Assembly (NCBI RefSeq): GCF_003369915.1
Contig: NW_022881614.1
Span: 19,632,336-19,696,335 of the forward strand
Length of the DNA: 64,000 nucleotides
Direction of reading: 5' to 3'
From: Drosophila miranda
Taxonomy: Eukaryota; Arthropoda; Insecta; Diptera; Drosophilidae
The notes beneath the pieces are model-generated. The model worked only from the letters and a program-made list of their open reading frames with translations. It made no database searches and was not told where the DNA came from. The stretch's first letter is position 1. Each line of letters begins with the position of its first letter. Both the position numbers and the translations under genes were made by a program. Below are positions 1-14,769 of this stretch, one piece after another.

Positions 1-1455
1 ACGGGGGTTGAAACGTCACTAAACTAGGCCTTACGATCTATGCTCCATGATGGCTTGAGCGCCGGGTGGATCGTGGGTCGTAAAATCTCCCGAGCGCCCC
101 TCTGAGCGCGCGAGAGCGAGTTGGGACCGGAGCGCACGAAGTTGGCACAGTGCGCGGCGCTCATCTGCTGCTGGCCTGGCCAAATATGTATACTCTTTTC
201 CCAATTTGATTATAAAATGTACACGTTTTTGCACATTTAGACATCCTTGTGACTTTGTGACCATTTACTGACTTGTGTGTAGTACTTAGTTACAACGACA
301 ATAACATAACAAAAGTATTCAGAAAGCACGTTTCATTTTAAGTGGAATCAACCAGGACACATTGAAACCAGCCATTCCTAACAAACTAACATATTTTGTT
401 GAATTAGCGGAATTTTCAACGAAGTTAATGAATTTTGTAGGACTATACAATAACTAAAAGGCGAGGCGAATGGGTCCGCAAGACTATTTACAATATATAC
501 GAATATTCATACATATCTATCCAAACATTTTTTCGGGCTTACGGAAACTCGATATTATTGATGCTAGGTTGGTTTTAATGGCTTTAATAACAACTATCTA
601 GTTACTTGCGCTCTTTGGCGGGAAACGGGCAATATTGTCAAAAATGTATGTCTATTTTGTCGCCAGGTGGCTCTGTTGCTATTTGTAGAGTGTAGATGTC
701 ATGTAGCATACAAAATACATAAGCTTTTAAGAAATTACATTTAACGGATATACAAAACATACAAAATTCGGAAGATTGATTTGAGATTTCTCAGTCTAAT
801 GTTTTACCCATCGTTCACGGTGGCACCGGAACACCCAAAGAATTCAGAGAAAAGCATTGAGAAAAGAACGCAAGGAGATTATCAGCACTGATTCTCTAAG
901 ACCATGGCTGGGACTTGGTCCTAAATGCATATGTAAGCTAGTTCATAATATTTCAGATATGTATAATTAATACTATCTTTGATTTATTTTACCGTCAATA
1001 TCTAATTGGACTTTGTGCTTCATAAATGTTCATAGAAACTCATTTATCGCCTAGGAGGTCGATAAGTTTTTAATTAAACAATGCATGTGCTAATCCAAGA
1101 ATAGGCTTACAATCCAAGGTGCAAGTCTTGGCAAATATTTTGATAATAACCTATTTACAGAATTGAAAAAAATAACTTAACCTTGGTCCAATGATACGAA
1201 ATAATAATTCAATTTTAAAACATCAGTGAAAATAAGCGGCACGTGTAGCGAGACTGCGATAATTTATTGGTAGGACAAGTCTAGACAAATACATCTTACA
1301 AAAGGAATATTTTCAAATTCTATAGTGATTACAGATCCCATTAAGACTGGGAAGTGAACCTTTTAAAGCTCTCGCCTGATATTGATAAGATATGGTATGT
1401 CTAGTAATTAGCTGTGACTGGCACAACATATTGTTAAATTCGCTTGATAGCGAAG

Positions 1456-1655
1456 ATTAGCTGTACTATAAAAGGTTTCCATAGCTTTCAGACGGAGGCG
1501 TGGCAGTTCTTATCAACATTTATGTGTACATATATAGTATATTGAGTGTCTGGCATTAGCTGTATTATAAAAGCTTTCCATAGCTTTCAGACGGAGGCGT
1601 GGCAGTTCTTATCAACATCTATGTACTACTATATAGTATAAAGAGTGTCTGGCAC
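1456..1655 (+). repeat. Tandem duplication of a ~100-bp unit containing a TATA-like box
   Basis: Two head-to-tail units starting at 1456 and 1555 share ttagctgta-ttataaaag followed by tttccatagctttcagacgg. Each unit has a TATAAAAG-like motif. The same pair is present in copy B at about 14484-14680, so the tandem predates the large duplication. Function unknown. Confidence 0.85.
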
Positions 1656-1746
1656 TTACCAACAATCCCAATATGTTTTTCGATTCCTCTCACGTACAAT
1701 CCACAATCTAATCTATGGGACTGTCAGCTGAAAGCAAGCCGATTTT

Positions 1747-3333
1747 TATACCCGATACTCAAAATGAGTATTGGGGTGAAGGAATCGTTTCCGACCCCAT
1801 AAAGTATATATATTCTTGATCAGCATCAATAGCCGGTCGATTGAGCCATGTCTGTCTGTCCGTCTGTCCGTCCCCTTCAGCGCCTAGTGCTCAAAGACTA
1901 TAAGAGCGAGAGAACCGATGTTTTGGATCCAGACTTCTGTGATATGTCACTGCTACAAGAATATTTCAAAACTTTGCCCCGCGCACTTCCGCCCCCACAA
2001 AGGGCGAAAATGTGTGGCATCCACAATTTCGACGATACGAGAAAACTAACGAGGGGGAACGTTGTGAGTTGCTGCGGACACCGCAACTCTACAGTTATAC
2101 CCGATACTAAGTCAGTATGGCTCTCCTCCGGCAGACGCCGCTAATATTAAACGACACGACAAAGAGTGCGTGCGAGAGAGACAGAAAATCAGTCTGAGCG
2201 TGACGTCGGGCGCTGCGTAGCCACTGCAAATTGATTTGTTCCTATTGGCTATAAGAATTATCTGATCTGATCCAGATTCAGCAATCTGATAGATATGGTC
2301 ATTATCTATGATTCTGCGTTTTAGTTTTCTCGAATGTGCAATATTGTGGATGCAACAGATTTTCGTCCTTTGTGTGGGCGGAAGGGGGTGGGGTGAAATT
2401 TTGAGATACACGTTTTATAGTAGGATCTAACAGGAGTGCGGATACCAAATTTGGTTACTCTAGCCTTAATAGTCTCTGAGATTTTTGAATATCCCCAGAT
2501 TTTCGTCCTTTGCGGGGGCGGAAGGGGGTGTGGCGAAATTTTGAAACAAACTCGTCTCGGTCCGATATATTAGGAGTGTGGATACCAAATTTGGTTGCTC
2601 TAGCTTTTGTAGTCTCTGAGATCTAGGCGCTAATGTTTTACTCTAAGCAAAGCCGCCTATGCTACGTGTGTGTTAGAGAGAGACAGGGCGAGAAAAAATG
2701 AAATTGTTTTCTTGATGCTATAATAATAATACGATCCAATTCAGATTCCGCAGTCTTAAAGTATATATATTCTTGATCAGCATCAATAGCCGAGTCGATT
2801 GAGCCATGTCTGTCTGTCCGTCTGTCCGTTTGTCCGTCCGTCCGTCTGTCCGTCCCCTTCAGCGCCTACTGCTCAAAGACTATAAGAGCTAGAGCAACGA
2901 TGTTTTGGACCCAGACTTCTGTGATATGTCACTGCTACAAAAATATTTCAAAACTTCGCCCCACCCCCTTCCGACCCCACAAAGGACGAAAATCTGTTGC
3001 ATCCACAATATTGCAGATTCGAGAAAACTAAAGACGCAGAATCATAGATAATGACCATATCTATCAGATTGCTGAATCTGGATCAGATCAGATCATTTTT
3101 ATAGCCAAAAGGAACAAATCAATTTGCACTGGCTACGCAGCGCCCGACGTCACGCTCAGACTGATTTTCTGTCTCTCTCGCACGCACTCTTTGTCGTGTC
3201 GTTTAATATTAGCGCCGTCTGCCGGAGGAGAGCCATACTGACTTAGTATCGGGTATAACTGTGGATACTGACTTAGTATCGGGTATAACTGTAGAGTTGC
3301 GGTGTCCGCAGCAACTCACAACGTTCCCCCTCG
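1747..3333. mobile_element. Composite of three nested DINE-1/mini-me-like elements (copy A)
   Basis: A plus-strand element starts at 1747 (TATACCCGATACTC) and is interrupted at 2050. There an inverted copy begins with cgagggggaacg, the reverse complement of the usual 3' end, and runs to about 2757. A further plus-strand piece runs to 3333, ending ccccctcg. Both plus pieces carry GTCT/GTCC runs. The 3' ends carry a hairpin (gagttgc...gcaactc). GTCY runs plus a 3' hairpin are hallmarks of the DINE-1/mini-me (Helentron-related) family; that assignment is by pattern, not by database match. No coding capacity is seen. Confidence 0.75.
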
Positions 3334-5780
3334 TTTGTATTAGTAATACATAGAAACATACTAAAGCAAATTATGGACTAAACAACTGCCCATCCAAACA
3401 AACATCTTATAGTAGTGTGAAGGCATAAGCCTCCACAACACTGACCACGACACCATCCCCTGAAGGCACCGCCCCGACGGCTTGTTATCTAATTTCATTA
3501 TTATCTCAGTTTATTATCACTATTATCCGATTTTATTACTTTTATTATTATTAGTATTACCAAGACAAACAACAATGAATCCTTATTTTCACCCATTAAA
3601 GTAAGAAATAGGCTAAGAAACCCCAAAACAGTAGGCCTTTTTCCTCATTAGAACTAAGAGAACCAACACGTAAGAGAGACGCACACTACGGCCACGCAGC
3701 GAAGAGAGACGCACACCACGGCTATACGAAGGCGAAGAGAACCAACACGAAAGAGATACGCTCTTACGCCCACGCAGCCAACGCAAGGAAGAGAACGGCT
3801 ATACGCAGACGAAAAGAGACAACATGAAAGAGAGCGAAGCGGCAGAGAAGCCGCCGATCGGTCTTACGCCCACGCAGACGAGGAAAAGAGCCGACGGCGA
3901 AGCAGGCAATACACACACGCAGCCATACACCCACGCAGCCGAGGCCGGCAGCCGAAGGCGCCGCAGCAGCGAAGCGGCAGAGAAGCTGCGAAAAAGAAAA
4001 GCCGAGGCCTGGCACGGTCCAGCGCGAGCCAAGCTCGGGAGTGATCTCCGAGGGCTGAGCCAGACCGGTTGTGCGGCGGAAGCCAAAATAGATGTGAAAA
4101 GTGAGCCGGGACCGCGCCGTGTGAAAAACTAGCCGTGACCGCGCCGTGGACACAATAAGCCGTGTTCGCCCGCATGCGGTGAATAAAACCAGCTGCGACC
4201 GCACCCACGCGGTGTGCAAAGGAAGCCACCGAAGTGACGAGGACCCGCCGTGGGAGAACAGGACCCAAAGAAGGGAAACAAGGGTGAGCCACCTCACGTA
4301 TGTGAGCTCTGGGGGGATAGATCGGTGCAGTAGGCAGGTATAAGCAGAACATTCCCGCAGTTTCTTTACATATCTATGCCCACATGTTGTTTATGATATT
4401 TTTTTTTGGCGTTTATTTCCCCGCTGCAGGGGCGGGAGTTTAAGTAGGGAAATGATCCGAAAACAATAAAGACACCAACCTCAACCCACCTGTCTCAGAA
4501 CATTCGCCCGTAGGAGTCACTCACCCCCCTCCCCCCCTCTCCCCTTTTCCCGGGAGGCCCGGCGAAGTGGATGTGAGTCGTGGATCATGCGGCATTCACC
4601 AAGCTGGGTTTTCCCTCTCCTATACCTTTCTCCCCTGGGGACCCGGCGATGCTGGATGTGAGTCGTGGATTCACGCAGAAATCCCAAAGCTGGGTTCCCT
4701 CTCCTACACCCTCGCCCGGGGGACCCGTCGACGCAGATGTGAGTCGTGGATCATGCGGCATCTGCTAGGCTGGCCTCCCCTCTCCCACACCTTTCCGATC
4801 ACTGACCCAAACCCCGTCTCCCGCCACACATGACACCAACGCACGTCTCGACAGCTCCCAAGCACGGATTCACCCACGCCTCGTGGCCGGGCCAGGCCCG
4901 ACCGTCCCACGATCCACCCCACGATCCACCCCACGGGCGCGCTTTCGCCACGAGCGGCTCGCCCCTTAGGTCCTCACACAACAAATTTTTTCTGTGGGGA
5001 AGGACCGGGCCCTGGACAGAATGAGAAGCTGTACCTCGGCCTGAGAACTTCCTTACAGTAGTATGTAAATATGTATTCCTCTTCAATACGCAACATGCCT
5101 CTTGTTGGGTCTCTTGTTGGTCAATCTACACATAGATAACGCGCCCCCTGTTATTGCCACAGTCGCGCGTGCCGTGATATAAAAATAAAAATCTAAAAGA
5201 CTCTGATACATGTGTATGTGTGTACATGCATGTATACATATTTGTAAATATATAGTTTTTGAGAGCGAGAGCCAATCATAAAGTCCAGCTGATAGCGATA
5301 ACAGAGAGCGCAATCGTCGGGTCGGCAACGATGAGAGCTCTCAGCCCGAATCAGTGCCCGAATCCCGCCACATTAATTTTGAGTCTACGATTCCTCCCGA
5401 TATAGAACTAGACTCACCGGCTGTTAATATAATAAGCTTCAGCTTCGTTAACATCGCCGGACTACACACGCGCCGAGTTCAAATGGGTGAAGCACTCTAG
5501 TCGCCTCCACAACACAAAACAAAAAGAACAACAACAGCTCTATCAATCGTCTTGCGATTTAAAAGTTTCCATAACATCGAACTGATACGTATGGGTGGGA
5601 GACGTCACTAATGATGCGATGCTCAATGGTTTCTGGTTTTTGTTGGATTGCGACCCGCAATGTCCGTATTTGGAAATAGTTCTAGAGAGGGTTGATCAGG
5701 AACATAATAATAGAGAGCAATTCATCTACCCTGCAGGGCCCTGTGAGAATGGTTGAGAAAGTATACTGGTTATAAATTGC
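3334..5780. other. Repeated GC-rich noncoding block, no gene recognised
   Basis: This block is shared with copy B (16491-18954). It includes runs of cacgcag/gaagagaacc-type short repeats (about 3650-4300), a possible AATAAA at about 4465, and three imperfect 81-85-bp tandem units at 4570-4800. Long open frames exist on both strands between 3764 and 4343, but they are explained by GC-rich repetitive composition. It might be a long LTR or other transposon remnant, but I cannot place it in a family. Confidence 0.5.
4570..4800 (+). repeat. Three imperfect 81-85-bp tandem repeats
   Basis: Units begin at about 4570, 4655 and 4736, each opening with gatgtgagtcgtggat and followed by a ctgggtt-ccctctcctaca-like segment. 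The copy B equivalent is at about 17728-17958. Confidence 0.8.
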
Positions 5781-6034
5781 TGGACGGTTTTCTAAGGGTT
5801 AAACTACAAAGAGAGTGAGAGCGCTCTAACTGCGATTGCCCACTCGGAGAACGGCGTCGTTTCATGCTAGGGCGGCGTAACCTCGTCTCCGATCACCATG
5901 AAGAGTCTTCGTTTGCGTGTCGACGAAATCACAACGACAATTAGCAGTTGCAGCCGGCCGCGCTTAAGCCCGTATTACCCATTACATTGTACTCTATACG
6001 CGATTAAGATTAAAGTTTAAGTTGATTGAAGTCC
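5781..6034 (+). repeat. Truncated 5' LTR of the BEL/Pao element
   Basis: Matches the first 254 bp of the 3' LTR at 9658-10021. After gattgaagtcc the sequence switches to untranslated leader, so the 3' end of the LTR and the primer-binding site are deleted. Confidence 0.9.
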
Positions 6035-6238
6035 GAGCGGAGAGCAGAAACTGTGCTACTGTGAGCGTTGAGTTGAGGCGTTGTGTCTAGAGATGATGTG
6101 CAGCAACAGAACGCTCGTTGGTCTCTTGGTCTCTGCTTTGCACGAGAGAGAGGCTGCCGCTTACTAATACTTCGATGTCCAAGTACGCATAGTTATGTGT
6201 CCAGCGAAGTGGCCTTTCGCTTTGATGAAGACTATACA

Positions 6239-9200
6239 ATGGCATTCAGCATCATATCAGAGGCCTACGAAAATGTATGTCCAAGAGCACCACCGGTACA
6301 GCAGAATCCAGAGCCAGCAAATCCATCTGTATCATCAGTGCAATTGCCCAAGCTACCAGTACCGACATTTACAGGCAAGTTTGTGGATTGGCCGGCATTT
6401 CACGATGCATTTGTTCAACTCATCCATAACAACCAGAAACTGTCCGACGTCCAAAGGTTTCATTTCCTGAAGCAAGCTCTTCCCTCGGATCGCAACGAGG
6501 ATATTCAGCAGATGGCGCTTGCGGGAAATAACTACGCAACAGCTTGGAGTCTCGTCCTCAAGCGATACGACAACAAACGGCTGCAGTTTATGTACCATAT
6601 GAACGGTACCACAGTTGACAAAGGAGCAGTCTGCTGATATAAAACATATGCTTAATGTTGCGACGGTTTGTCTCAATGCTTTCAAGAATCTAGATGTTCA
6701 GCATTGGATGGCTCATCATCTCACTTCCAGACTGTCAAGCACGACACTGCAAGCTTGGGAGCTCCATCTCGGTAGCTCTGCCGAACTTGCCACATTTTCT
6801 CAGCTACAATCATTTCTCAACGACCGTCTCGTCAGCTTCGATGTGTTCGAAAATCGAGGCCACTCCACGACGCGGACACCTGTGCCGCAGCCTGTCAATC
6901 AAAGGCACCCGAAGAAGTCAGTTGGCAACGTAACATACAAGGGCAACAGTTTCCACGCCAAGACTGCGGTTGCCGAACACACTCGCTGCCCTCACTGTAG
7001 CGACAGTCACAATCTTCGGCATTGCCCGGACCTTTTGTCCAAGGACTGCTTTGCAAGGAAAGCCATCGTCGATCATGCAAAGGCATGCCTCAACTGTCTG
7101 AGCCGTTCCCATGCACTTTCAAAATGTACCAGTAAAAGGAACTGCACGCAGTGTGGTCAAAGACACCATACACTGCTGCACTTCCCAACTCCTGCTCAGG
7201 TGGCAACACAGCCTCACGCAGCCTCCCATAGCGCTCGTTCCGGTAACTCCTGGCAGTATACAACGAGCGACTCATCTGGCAGGGCTACACCTACGCAACT
7301 CTACGCTAGGATCCCACTTCCTACTCAGAGCACTGCACAGCCTCTCCCAGTTGTTCCCAACACTAGTTCCGGTGGTCATCCACAGTCTGCAGCGACCGAC
7401 TCGTCTGTGAGAACACACTCTGCGCAACTAGTCTCCGCTACGGCAACGCATCACGGACCCAGCACTGTCCTTCTGGCCACTGCCCTGGTCACAATCCACA
7501 ACCCCCACACTGGCCAATCAGCTGTGGTACGTGCGTTAGTGGATACAGGCTCGGAAGGAACCCTCATTACAGAGCACACAGTGCAGGCTCTCAACCTCAA
7601 GCGGCATCCAATTTCGGCAGAAATTGCTGGAGTTGGGACCACCTCCAAGAACAGGTGTACCTACACTACAGAATTGTCATTAAGTTCTTGTACTTCGCAG
7701 TTTTGTACTACCATTGATACTGCGTTTATACTTAAAACGCTTACATCGCAATTACCTTCAAAATCCATCAAATTGCAGCAATGTCCTCATTTGAACGGAA
7801 TAGAACTCGCCGATCCCAGGTTCTACAAATCACAACGGATTGATCTTCTGCTGGGAGCGAACGTAATCCCACAGATCCTGCTTTCAGATATCCGCAGAGG
7901 AAAGGAGAGCCAACCAATTGCACAGCACACCCAGCTTGGCTGGATAGTCTTTGGTCGAGCCACTTCCACACGCTCACACGCTGTCACCATTAGATGTCAC
8001 CACAACAGGCTAGAGAATCTCGTCCAGAAATTCTTCGAAATGGAGCATCTCGGTTCTGCAAAACAGCTCACACCAGAAGAGCGATGGTGCGAGGAGCATT
8101 TTAAACGAACTCACATCCGTCAACGAAACGGCAAGAATTTGGTACGGGTACCACTTAAGCGTTTGTTTGACCACCATCAGTTTTGTTCCAAAATGCTGTG
8201 CAAGTCTCGGAGGCTCCAGAAGCCTTCATCCAAAACTCGTCCTCATACGACAGGTTAATATCAGTCATGGCATATGTTCTACGGTTTATACATAACATTC
8301 AAGCCAAAGGGGACAAACTGTCTGGACCACTGAGTGTGCAGGAGCTCGACAACGCTTTAATTCATCTCGTTCGCAGCATTCAACAGGAGGTCTACGCGAC
8401 AGAAATATTGAGGTTGAAGGGAAACAAGGCACTATCGGGCACACACAAGCTTATCCCCATTTCTAGATGACCAACAAATTCTACGAGTCAGAGGTCGACT
8501 GCGAAATGCAATGCACCTTCCAATAAGCCAGCGACAACCAATGATCATTCCCAATCATCATTATTTTACCGATCTCGTCGTGCGTAATGCCCACCGTCTC
8601 GCACTCCACGGCGGCACCGAATTAACGCTGGCCACTATTCGACACAAATTCTGGATAGTCAACGGAAAACAAACTGTCAAACGCATTCTTCGACAATGCG
8701 TCCGATGTTTTCGTCACCGACCGAAACCAGCAGCACAATTGATGGCCGATCTTCCCCTACATAGAGTCAATCCGCCAACTCGTGCATTCATCGCCACCGG
8801 AGTGGACTATACAGGCGTCCGAAATTCAAGCATCCAGATTCCGTGGACACACAAACTACAAGGCGTATATCGCAGTTTTCATCTGTTTGGCTACAAAGGC
8901 AATTCATCTTGAAGCGGTCACGGGCTTAACCACCGAACACTTTCTCATGGCCCTACAACGTTTCATCGAGCGCCGGGGCTACTGTCAACACATGTATAGC
9001 GACTGCGGCACGAACTTCATTGGTGCCGACCGGGCTCTTCAAACCTGGCAAATACATTTGAAGCGAGAGCTACCCACAACTGTAATACCTGCTTTAGCGG
9101 CCCAGGCCATTATGTCCACTAAGCGCGGAGCCGGAGGACCTAGCTGTCCTCACCCCGGCACATTTTCTTATTGGAGATTCATTATTAGCTCCGCCGGATG

Positions 9201-9532
9201 TAACGACAAGGGATGTTCCACTCACAGTCCAATTTCTGGAAGGACAGAAAATGATCCGGCAATTTTGGAAGCGTTGGAGTTCGGATTGGCTATCACATCT
9301 TCAAGCCCGTCCAAAGTGGCGACATGAAACCGACAATCTACAAGTCAGCGATCTAGTAATTGTCAAGGATGACCGACTGCCACCCATCGAGTGGAAACTG
9401 GGAAGGATAATAGAAGTTCACCCTGGGGCTGACGGTTTAGTCAGAGTCGCAACTGTTAAAACAGCATCAGGCGTATACAAACGATCGGTCTCTAAACTAT
9501 GTCGGCTACCGTTGCCACAGACCTCAGAATAA
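6239..9532 (+). pseudogene. Broken BEL/Pao gag-pol
   Basis: Gag starts near MAFSIISEAY (6239) with a DUF1759-like region (WPAFHDAFVQLI). A one-base frameshift at about 6615 moves the frame to the segment ending at 8258. This has CCHC-like motifs (CPHCSDSHNLRHC, CTQCGQRHHTLLH) and a retropepsin-like site (ALVDTGSEGTLIT). The reverse transcriptase N-terminal motif FKRTHIRQRNG (about 8100) is followed almost directly by the RNase H/integrase linker (about 8240), so roughly 2-2.5 kb of reverse transcriptase and RNase H is lost. Integrase follows: a zinc-binding region at about 8560-8760, first Asp in GVDYTG, second Asp in YSDCGTNF. The stretch normally holding the catalytic Glu (HFGGLWE-type) is deleted near 9100, and a DUF5641-like C terminus ends at 9532. 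Confidence 0.88.
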
Positions 9533-9657
9533 TCCTACCACCGTTGCTAGCTCCATTCCACCATACATGTACCATAACGAACACTTTATTTATTCACAGA
9601 GCATTCACATGTGACATCCTTTGGTCTCTAATACTGGTCCCAGTATTGGGGGCGGCA

Positions 9658-10021
9658 TGGACGGTTTTCTAAGGGTTAAACTACAAAGAGAGTGAGAGCG
9701 CTCTAACTGCGATTGCCCACTCGGAGAACGGCGTCGTTTCATGCTAGGGCGGCGTAACCTCGTCTCCGATCACCATGAAGAGTCTTCGTTTGCGTGTCGA
9801 CGAAATCACAACGACAATTAGCAGTTGCAGCCGGCCGCGCTTAAACCCGTATTACCCATTACATTGTACTCTATACGCGATTAAGATTAAAGTTTAAGTT
9901 GATTGAAGTCCAAATTAATAAATCTCGAATTGTCTTTATCGTGTAGTACATTATTAAACGCAAAGATTCCCCAGAGCATTTCTGCTCAACATTGAAATCT
10001 CGTATCGAGGATTTCACAACA
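9658..10021 (+). repeat. Complete 3' LTR of the BEL/Pao element
   Basis: 364 bp beginning TGGACGG and ending CACAACA. It is preceded by a G-rich tract (attgggggcggca) that may serve as the polypurine tract, and contains an AATAAA-like signal after position 9912. Confidence 0.9.
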
Positions 10022-12697
<2,676 letters not shown>

Positions 12698-12824
12698 CAA
12701 CAAATTGTAATAAAATGTAACTGGGGTAATATGTAGAATGTACACCGGATATACAATGATCCACTGAAATATGTTAACCGTAGGCATGAGAATTATTGTT
12801 GTCTGCACAATTAGCATTTAACAG

Positions 12825-12976
12825 CTGTCCCAACTACGAAAAATTTAAGCCCGGCCTTTATATACAATATGTTTGTAGGGGGGCGGACGAAGCTCAAGTC
12901 TCCAACGACGATATGGATGATGAAGTGAAACCTCCTGTAGCCGTCGCAAGAAAAGAAAGTGCCGTGGTGCTTTGTG
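12825..12976 (+). pseudogene. Isolated exon-like fragment, possible SUEL/RBL lectin domain end
   Basis: An acceptor (ttaacag) precedes 12825 and a donor (GTG|GTAAAT) follows 12976. The open frame between them encodes about 50 residues beginning CPNYEKFKPGLYIQYVC and ending in an acidic and Pro/Val tail. The spacing of the two cysteines and the alternating hydrophobic residues resemble the last strand of SUEL/rhamnose-binding lectin domains (CP...K.L.I.Y.C). No neighbouring exons are present: Got1 ends 127 bp upstream and copy B begins at 13029. The domain guess is weak; the exon structure is the better supported part. Confidence 0.4.
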
Positions 12977-14483
12977 GTAAATGTGTAGTATTTATTTCGG
13001 GGGTCGCGCGGTAGATCGTGCGTTTGAAACGGGGGTTGAAACGTCACTAAACTAGGCCTTACGATCTATGCTCCATGATGGCTTGAGCGCCGGGTGGATC
13101 GTGGGTCGTAAAATCTCCCGAGCGCCCCTCTGAGCGCGCGAGAGCGAGTTGGGACCGGAGCGCACGAAGTTGGCACAGTGCGCGGCGCTCATCTGCTGCT
13201 GGCCTGGCCAAATATGTATACTCTTTTCCCAATTTGATTATAAAATGTACACGTTTTTGCACATTTAGACATCCTTGTGACTTTGTGACCATTTACTGAC
13301 TTGTGTGTAGTACTTAGTTACAACGACAATAACATAACAAAAGTATTCAGAAAGCACGTTTCATTTTAAGTGGAATCAACCAGGACACATTGAAACCAGC
13401 CATTCCTAACAAACTAACATATTTTGTTGAATTAGCGGAATTTTCAACGAAGTTAATGAATTTTGTAGGACTATACAATAACTAAAAGGCGAGGCGAATG
13501 GGTCCGCAAGACTATTTACAATATATACGAATATTCATACATATCTATCCAAACATTTTTTCGGGCTTACGGAAACTCGATATTATTGATGCTAGGTTGG
13601 TTTTAATGGCTTTAATAACAACTATCTAGTTACTTGCGCTCTTTGGCGGGAAACGGGCAATATTGTCAAAAATGTATGTCTATTTTGTCGCCAGGTGGCT
13701 CTGTTGCTATTTGTAGAGTGTAGATGTCATGTAGCATACAAAATACATAAGCTTTTAAGAAATTACATTTAACGGATATACAAAACATACAAAATTCGGA
13801 AGATTGATTTGAGATTTCTCAGTCTAATTTTTTACCCATCGTTCACGGTGGCACCGGAACACCCAAAGAATTCTGAGAAAAGCATTGAGAAAAGAACGCA
13901 AGGAGATTATCAGCACTGATTCTCTAAGACCATGGCTGGGACTTGGTCCTAAATGCATATGTAAGCTAGTTCATAATATTTCAGATATGTATAATTAATA
14001 CTATCTTTGATTTATTTTACCGTCAATATCTAATTGGACTTTGTGCTTCATAAATGTTCATAGAAACTCATTTATCGCCTAGGAGGTCGATAAGTTTTTA
14101 ATTAAACAATGCATGTGCTAATCCAAGAATAGGCTTACAATCCAAGGTGCAAGTCTTGGCAAATATTTTGATAATAACCTATTTACAGAATTGAAAAAAA
14201 TAACTTAACCTTGGTCCAATGATACGAAATAATAATTCAATTTTAAAACATCAGTGAAAATAAGCGGCACGTGTAGCAAGACTGCGATAATTTATTGGTA
14301 GGACAAGTCTAGACAAATACATCTTACAAAAGGAATATTTTCAAATTCTATAGTGATTACAGATCCGATTAAGACTGGGAAGTGAACCTTTTAAAACTTT
14401 CGCCTGATATTGATAAGATATGGTATGTCTAGTAATTAGCTGTGACTGGCACAACATATTGTTAAATTCGCTTGATAGCGAAG

Positions 14484-14680
14484 ATTAGCTGTACTATAAA
14501 AGGTTTCCATAGCTTTCAGACGGAGGCGTGGCAGTTCTTATCAACATTTATGTGTACATATATAGTATATTGAGTGTCTGGCATTAGCTGTATTATAAAA
14601 GGTTTCCATAGCTTTCAGACGGAGGCGTGGCAGTTCTTATCAACATCTATACTATATAGTATAAAGAGTGTCTGGCACTT
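14484..14680 (+). repeat. Tandem ~100-bp units, copy B equivalent
   Basis: Counterpart of the 1456-1655 tandem pair inside copy B, with a few substitutions and a short deletion in the AT-rich tail of the second unit. Confidence 0.85.
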
Positions 14681-14769
14681 ACCAACAATCCCAATATGTT
14701 TTTCGTTTCCTCTCACGTACAATCCACAATCTAATCTATGGGACTGTCAGCTGAAAGCAAGCCGATTTT

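Larger units (their letters stand above)
5781..10021 (+). mobile_element. BEL/Pao LTR retrotransposon, internally deleted
   Basis: The element is bounded by a 5-bp target duplication attgc (5776-5780 and 10022-10026), and copy B preserves the uninterrupted site at 18950-18954. The right LTR (9658-10021) is 364 bp, TG...CA. The left LTR keeps only 254 bp and differs from the right one by about one base over that stretch, which indicates a young insertion. The last ~110 bp of the left LTR and any primer-binding site are gone. Inside are gag, zinc knuckles, protease, the first residues of reverse transcriptase, then RNase H end and integrase pieces. Reverse transcriptase itself is missing, so the element cannot move by itself. 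Confidence 0.92.

Noticed and set aside
3764..4352. Overlapping open frames on both strands (up to 177 residues)
   Set aside because: They lie in GC-rich short-repeat sequence, occur in several frames at once, and show no motif or splice context.
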